A DNA stretch of 6,571 nt from NCBI RefSeq assembly GCF_947254915.1, contig NZ_CAMYEZ010000121.1, forward strand, positions 1 through 6,571, given 5' to 3'. Made by a program: the position numbers and the translations under genes. Position 1 is the first letter of the stretch; each line of letters opens with the position of its first letter. This DNA comes from an uncultured Porphyromonas sp. (GTDB taxonomy: Bacteria > Bacteroidota > Bacteroidia > Bacteroidales > Porphyromonadaceae). Positions 5,965 to 6,571 of the stretch are shown in pieces. The notes under the pieces are model-generated. The model saw only the letters and a program-made list of their open reading frames with translations. It did no database searches and was not told where the DNA came from.

Positions 5965-6571
5965 CTATTGATTGATTACTTGCTGGGTGGCGGCTAACTC
6001 TCGATCGGCATAGAGGACCACGTCTCGGATCACGAGCTTCTCAATAGCTCTGATGAAGGTCTCCATCTGAGTATAGTCTGGTTCTCCTGATCTAGATAAT
6101 AGAGAAATATGCAAGGGTGCTGCATCCTTTGCGTAGAAGTTGCGCCCATAATGAAACGCTCCAGCATTAGCCACCTTGTGTATAGCGGTAGTTATGAAAC
6201 AAACCGCATGCTTTGGAAGAGCTTGAGTATGCACAACGGCTACATGGTCATCTGCTCCGTAGGAGTAGTTTCTATACTTTGTAGATCCGAACATGTCTAT
6301 GGTAATCGTATTGGCAGGAAACACTTCTACACTATTACCAATGAAGGCGGAAACACCAGTCTCTGCTTCTCCCGCTGTAACAAAAGGCAAAGACCCAGCT
6401 ATTCGGTCATCACTCTTCAACCTTTTTCCCCTTGTCGCTTCTCCAAATAGGTCTCCAAGGCGGTAGTCACCCCACTGTAGGTTGCCCTCCTGGAAGTGTT
6501 GGATAGCTTGCTGCTCCTCGGGGGTGAGTGTATAGTCAGAGAGACCTGTGACAATAAGATAAGCTTTTAGC
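5965..6571 (-). CDS. Restriction-modification DNA-specificity subunit or domain (HsdS/type IIG-like), C-terminal part, 5' end beyond window
   Basis: The - strand frame is open from the window edge (last full codon 6568-6570) to TAG at 5965-5967, giving 201 visible residues of a longer protein. A TTG at 6418-6420 could be taken as a start, but the 50 codons before it carry family sequence: TGLSDYTLTPEEQQAI, then WGDYRLGDLFGEATRGKRLK, a typical entry into an S-subunit target-recognition domain. The recognition domain follows with LPFVTAGEAETGVSAFIGN, TITIDMFGSTKYRNYSYG, DDHVAVVH and GRNFYAKDA, and the protein ends in a helix (METFIRAIEKLVIRD). Such domains choose the DNA site that the methylase and nuclease act on. 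It may be a separate S subunit or the tail of a single-chain type IIG enzyme; the window cannot tell. The downstream AbiJ-like gene starts 5 bases after its stop. Confidence 0.85.
   Translation of the reverse strand, partial: LKAYLIVTGLSDYTLTPEEQQAIQHFQEGNLQWGDYRLGDLFGEATRGKRLKSDDRIAGSLPFVTAGEAETGVSAFIGNSVEVFPANTITIDMFGSTKYRNYSYGADDHVAVVHTQALPKHAVCFITTAIHKVANAGAFHYGRNFYAKDAAPLHISLLSRSGEPDYTQMETFIRAIEKLVIRDVVLYADRELAATQQVINQ

Noticed and set aside
6418..6420. TTG as the start of the specificity gene
   Set aside because: The same frame stays open to the window edge. The 50 codons before it encode typical linker and entry sequence (DYTLTPEEQ, WGDYRLGDLF), so the gene begins outside the window.
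6109..6450. A 113-codon + strand frame opposite the specificity gene
   Set aside because: It lies wholly antisense to a frame with clear S-subunit motifs. Its own sequence shows no family features.

Overview
The window has two parts that converge. Bases 1-4767 on the + strand are the downstream part of a thiamine-biosynthesis operon: the 3' end of thiC, a three-domain TenI/ThiE-like–ThiD–ThiE fusion, thiG, thiH and thiF. Gaps are at most 25 bases, and the last two junctions are overlaps. Bases 5093-6571 on the - strand are two defence-type genes read toward the thi operon. The first is the C-terminal part of a restriction-modification DNA-specificity (S) subunit or domain, cut by the window edge. 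Only 5 bases after it comes an AbiJ-like protein with a C-terminal HEPN-like domain. An intergenic stretch of about 325 bases (4768-5092) lies between the two parts. It has no convincing gene and contains one perfect 9-bp inverted repeat.

The gene set and style suggest an anaerobic member of the Bacteroidota, plausibly a moderately GC-rich Porphyromonas-like organism. The reasons are the oxygen-sensitive radical-SAM ThiH (rather than ThiO), the compact thi cluster with a TenI-like ThiE paralogue, the absence of Shine-Dalgarno sequences before the genes, and AT-rich leaders. This assignment is inferred from gene content and was not tested by any search.

In the pathway, ThiC makes HMP-P and the ThiD domain phosphorylates it to HMP-PP. 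ThiF activates the sulfur carrier ThiS, ThiH supplies dehydroglycine from tyrosine, and ThiG assembles the thiazole phosphate. A TenI-type tautomerase may convert the ThiG product to its aromatic form, and the C-terminal ThiE domain joins the two halves into thiamine phosphate. ThiS is not in the window and is expected upstream of thiC, as is any TPP riboswitch.

The most interesting parts are the fusion protein with its degenerate N-terminal domain, a ThiF that lacks the usual cysteines, and the coupled S-subunit/AbiJ-like pair. In the 60-base rows I counted by hand, that pair is clearly poorer in GC (about 37-50% over most of it) than the thi genes (about 53-72%). This marks a boundary between core metabolism and a probable accessory defence locus.
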